DNA from: GCA-002712965 sp913048525
Lineage (GTDB): Bacteria; Chloroflexota; Dehalococcoidia; Lucifugimonadales; UBA826
NCBI GenBank assembly: GCA_913048525.1
Contig: CAJWWP010000056.1
Span: 1 to 8,544 of the forward strand
DNA length: 8,544 bases
Direction: 5' to 3'
Positions 6,107 to 8,544 of the stretch are shown here, one piece after another. Every line of letters begins with the position of its first letter. The first letter of the stretch is position 1. A model generated the notes under the pieces. That model was not told where the DNA came from and ran no database searches. It saw nothing but the letters and a program-made list of their open reading frames with translations. The translations under genes were made by a program, and so were the position numbers.

Positions 6107-7750
6107 ATGAAAGGAAGGTCGGATGTCTCAAGCAGTGAGTTTGTAGACAACCTTCTTGACTATGATGTGGTTGTTATTGGAGCTGGTATTTCCGGCCTTT
6201 ACCAACTCTTTCTTCTGCGTGAATCGGGATTTCGTGTTTGTATTTTGGAAAGGGGTACGGGCGTAGGTGGCACTTGGTATTGGAATCGTTATCCGGGAGC
6301 CCGATTTGATTCTGAAAGCTATTCTTATGCGTATTCGTTTTCTGATGAACTCCTTGAGGAATGGAATTGGTCAGAACATTTTGCCTCTCAACCCGAAATT
6401 CTTCGTTACCTGCAATACGTTGCCAGCAAATTCGACCTGCAGAAGGATATTAAATTTGGCAGTGACGTTGAATCAGCGGTCTATCTGGAACGGCACAAAT
6501 CCTGGAAGATCACGTTGGCAAACGGAATGGTTTATACGACTCGCATTCTAGTAACTGCCATGGGGGTTCTGTCCGAACCTACGTTCCCCGATATTGACGG
6601 AATAGACTCATTCCAAGGTGATTCTTTTCACACAGCTCGATGGCCAAAGAATCCTATTAGTTTCGAGGGAAAGGACGTGGCCGTTATAGGAACTGGAGCG
6701 AGTGGTGTACAAACCATTCAGGAAATTGCCAAACAGGTTCGACATCTTACCGTTTTCCAGCGCAGACCAAATTGGTGTGCACCTCTTAACAACGGTCCAA
6801 TTGCTTCAGCAGAAATGAGGGAAATTAAAAAAAATTACAGAAATATGTTCGCCCGTTGCGCGGAGAGTCATGGAGGTTTTATATGGACTATTGATCCTCG
6901 AGGAACCTTCGAGGTCACACCTGAAGAAAGGAACAATTTTTGGGAAACCCTCTATAAAGGTCGGGGCATGAATATTTACCAGGGGAATTTCAAGGACGTG
7001 TTGGTAGATTCACGTGCCAATAAAGCAATGTCTGATTTTATGGGCGGCAAGATCAGAGCAAGAGTAAATGATCCCACAATAGCAGAATTACTCATCCCGA
7101 ACGATCACGGCTTTGGGACGCGAAGGGTACCTCTCGAGACCGGATATTACGAGACATATAATCGCAGCAATGTAGATCTTGTCGATCTCAATAAAACTCC
7201 TATTATGAAAATTACTCCCGATGGAATTCTTACAACTGATAGGGAACATAAGGCGGATCAAATAATCTACGCGACCGGGTTCAATGCAATCACCGGTAGT
7301 TTCGACCGCATAAATATACGAGGAGTGGGAGGCCGCAGCCTTAAGGTGCAATGGGATCGGAAATTAGAAACATTTTTAGCCGTGCAGGTGGTTAATTTTC
7401 CAAATTTGCTCATGGTTATGGGTCCTCAAGGATTGGGTGGAAATCACCCTCGCAATATCGAGTACAACGTAGAGTGGATAACCTCGCTCTTAATATATAT
7501 GAGGTCAGGGAATCTAATGGAGGTGGAGCCCAAATCTGAGGCTGTGCAGTTTTGGTCTGATCACATCATGGAGAAAAGCGGATCATCTTTGTCTAATAAT
7601 GTAGATTCTTGGATGACAGGTATAAATTCCAACGTGACAGGGAAGGACACCAGATTAATTGGGGCGCGTTATGGGGGCAGTGTCCAGTCCTACAGGGGCC
7701 TGTGTGATAGTGTGGCTGCGGGATCTTACAAAGAGATGGTTTTTTCATAG
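6107..7750 (+). CDS. FAD/NADPH flavoprotein monooxygenase, Baeyer-Villiger type
   Basis: This 547-residue cytoplasmic enzyme should insert oxygen into ketones to give esters or lactones, using FAD and NADPH. Seen in order: FAD Rossmann motif GAGISG (25-30), GGTWYWNRYPGARFD (54-68) with the conserved active-site Asp68, the Baeyer-Villiger fingerprint F-x-G-x3-H-x3-W-P (169-180), NADPH Rossmann motif GTGASG (195-200), the RRVPLETGYYETYN segment (339-352) holding the expected catalytic arginine, and ATGFNAITG near the C-terminal third. Length matches cyclohexanone, steroid and phenylacetone monooxygenases. Departures from the classic enzymes are Phe67 where cyclohexanone monooxygenase has Cys, and ATGFN in place of ATGFD; both occur at positions that may vary within the family. 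The GAGGAG site supports the ATG start. A haloalkane dehalogenase starts 9 bases after its stop, so the two are probably one operon. Class is secure; substrate (cyclic ketone, steroid, long-chain ketone) is unknown. Confidence 0.92.
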   Translation: MKGRSDVSSSEFVDNLLDYDVVVIGAGISGLYQLFLLRESGFRVCILERGTGVGGTWYWNRYPGARFDSESYSYAYSFSDELLEEWNWSEHFASQPEILRYLQYVASKFDLQKDIKFGSDVESAVYLERHKSWKITLANGMVYTTRILVTAMGVLSEPTFPDIDGIDSFQGDSFHTARWPKNPISFEGKDVAVIGTGASGVQTIQEIAKQVRHLTVFQRRPNWCAPLNNGPIASAEMREIKKNYRNMFARCAESHGGFIWTIDPRGTFEVTPEERNNFWETLYKGRGMNIYQGNFKDVLVDSRANKAMSDFMGGKIRARVNDPTIAELLIPNDHGFGTRRVPLETGYYETYNRSNVDLVDLNKTPIMKITPDGILTTDREHKADQIIYATGFNAITGSFDRINIRGVGGRSLKVQWDRKLETFLAVQVVNFPNLLMVMGPQGLGGNHPRNIEYNVEWITSLLIYMRSGNLMEVEPKSEAVQFWSDHIMEKSGSSLSNNVDSWMTGINSNVTGKDTRLIGARYGGSVQSYRGLCDSVAAGSYKEMVFS

Positions 7751-7753
7751 AGG
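7749..7753 (+). promoter_or_regulatory. Ribosome-binding site deciding the dehalogenase UUG start
   Basis: AGAGG overlaps the last two bases of the monooxygenase stop codon (TAG) and lies 6 bases before the TTG at 7760. An alternative in-frame TTG at 7754 directly abuts AGAGG and would have no spacer, so 7760 is the better start. The overlap favours translational coupling to the monooxygenase. Confidence 0.5.
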
Positions 7754-7759
7754 TTGAAT

Positions 7760-8544
7760 TTGAAAAGAAATATTTCCCACGAATTTCCTTACCGCAAGAA
7801 ATTCTTAACTGTCCACGGAAAGAGTATGGCTTATGTGGATGAAGGCAAGGGAGACCCCGTTATATTCCTCCATGGGAATCCGACTTCATCCTATCTGTGG
7901 AGGAATATCATTCCATACGTAGAGCCCATCGGAAGGGTTATAGCTCCTGACCTAATAGGAATGGGAGATTCAGATAAGTTGGAACATTCTGGGCCCGCCA
8001 GTTATACCTTCAAGGAACATTGTCACTACCTGTTTTCATTCATTGACCAACTTGATTTAGATAGACTCACTTTTGTAGTACATGACTGGGGTTCGGCTCT
8101 AGGGTTCCATTGGGCCAGCCTCCAACCTGAGCGTGTCAAGGCTATCGTCTATATGGAGGCTATAGTGAGTCCGATCGAAACTTGGGAAGGATGGCCGGAA
8201 GTAGCAAGAAACATTTTTCAGGCTTTTCGAAGCGATGCGGGAGAAGAATTGATTTTACAGAAGAATATTTTTGTGGAAAGAATCCTCGCGGGTGATGCGA
8301 AATTGGGCAAAGCCGAAATGGCAGTTTATATGAAACCTTATCTTGAGTCAGGGGAGAGTCGAAGACCGACATTGACATGGCCTCGGGAAATCCCTATCGC
8401 TGGTGAACCAAAAGATGTCGTAGAGATCGTTCAAGACTATGCTATCTTCATGGGCCAAAGTCCTATTCCTAAATTGTTTGTGAATGCTAACCCCGGTTCG
8501 ATACTGGTCGGCGACCAGCGAGAAGAGGCCCGATTATGGCCTAA
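7760..8544 (+). CDS. Haloalkane dehalogenase, LinB-like (partial, 3' end off window)
   Basis: This alpha/beta-hydrolase should cleave carbon-halogen bonds with water to give an alcohol and halide. It is open to the window edge: 261 codons seen of an expected 290-300. From the TTG start at 7760 it shows oxyanion and halide-binding HGNPTSSYLW (38-47) with Asn40, PDLIGMGDSDK (63-73), nucleophile motif HDWGSALG (108-115) with Asp109 and halide-binding Trp110, catalytic acid Glu133 in YMEAI, then a cap domain with IFQAFRSDAGEEL (152-164) and RRPTLTWPR (201-209), and SPIPKLF (234-240). The Asn/Trp halide pair and Glu after the nucleophile strand fit subfamily HLD-II; wording closely recalls LinB of the lindane pathway. 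The catalytic His should lie about 15 residues past the edge. The first ATG (7826) is internal, since homologues also have the preceding strand (KKFLTVHGK). Probably co-transcribed with the monooxygenase. Confidence 0.93.
   Translation, partial: MKRNISHEFPYRKKFLTVHGKSMAYVDEGKGDPVIFLHGNPTSSYLWRNIIPYVEPIGRVIAPDLIGMGDSDKLEHSGPASYTFKEHCHYLFSFIDQLDLDRLTFVVHDWGSALGFHWASLQPERVKAIVYMEAIVSPIETWEGWPEVARNIFQAFRSDAGEELILQKNIFVERILAGDAKLGKAEMAVYMKPYLESGESRRPTLTWPREIPIAGEPKDVVEIVQDYAIFMGQSPIPKLFVNANPGSILVGDQREEARLWP

Noticed and set aside
7088..7351. Minus-strand open frame inside the monooxygenase gene
   Set aside because: The plus strand codes for conserved monooxygenase motifs here, and the antisense protein has no recognisable domain.
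8160..8378. Minus-strand open frame inside the dehalogenase gene
   Set aside because: It is antisense to the conserved cap domain of the dehalogenase, so it is a shadow frame.
1..8544. CRISPR array, insertion sequence, integrase or toxin-antitoxin genes
   Set aside because: No regularly spaced direct repeats, transposase or integrase motifs, or paired small genes were seen on either strand.

Overview
The window looks like part of a bacterial chromosome with low-to-middling GC, judged by eye at a little over 40 percent and not counted. It holds four complete protein genes and one that runs off the right edge. The gene set is a two-FtsX-domain ABC exporter, a PhzF-family enzyme, a Baeyer-Villiger-type flavoprotein monooxygenase and a LinB-like haloalkane dehalogenase, with UUG starts on two genes. 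This would suit a free-living heterotroph that oxidises varied organic matter. An uncultured marine Chloroflexota of the SAR202 type is my best guess from gene content alone. No rRNA or ribosomal protein is present to test it.

Layout. Positions 1-709 carry no convincing protein gene but contain several inverted repeats: a near-perfect hairpin at 5-36, a small one at 350-366 and a dense self-complementary block at 440-541. That block can be read as a decayed tRNA or as a structured leader of the operon that follows. Positions 710-4827 are a two-gene operon on the plus strand, an ABC ATPase followed after 2 bases by a 1146-residue permease. Positions 4828-4965 separate it from a convergent minus-strand PhzF-family gene (4966-5862) and contain two terminator-like hairpins. 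A 244-base divergent intergenic region follows. It precedes a second plus-strand unit, the flavoprotein monooxygenase (6107-7750) and, 9 bases later, the haloalkane dehalogenase (UUG start at 7760, cut off at 8544 just before its catalytic histidine would be expected).

How the genes work together. The ATPase and permease should form one membrane machine driven from the cytoplasmic side, moving or extracting an unknown substrate. No membrane-fusion partner is visible. The monooxygenase and dehalogenase are closely spaced and probably co-transcribed. A halogenated compound could be hydrolysed to an alcohol, oxidised to a ketone by an enzyme not seen here, and converted to an ester or lactone by the monooxygenase. 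That pathway is inference. The PhzF-family gene is divergent from this pair and its substrate cannot be read from sequence.

The most useful leads are the monooxygenase-dehalogenase pair, the unusual access-tunnel region of the dehalogenase, the large permease with an extra central membrane block, and the structured DNA or RNA upstream of the transporter. I did not find a clear, wholly new defence, mobile or RNA-guided system.
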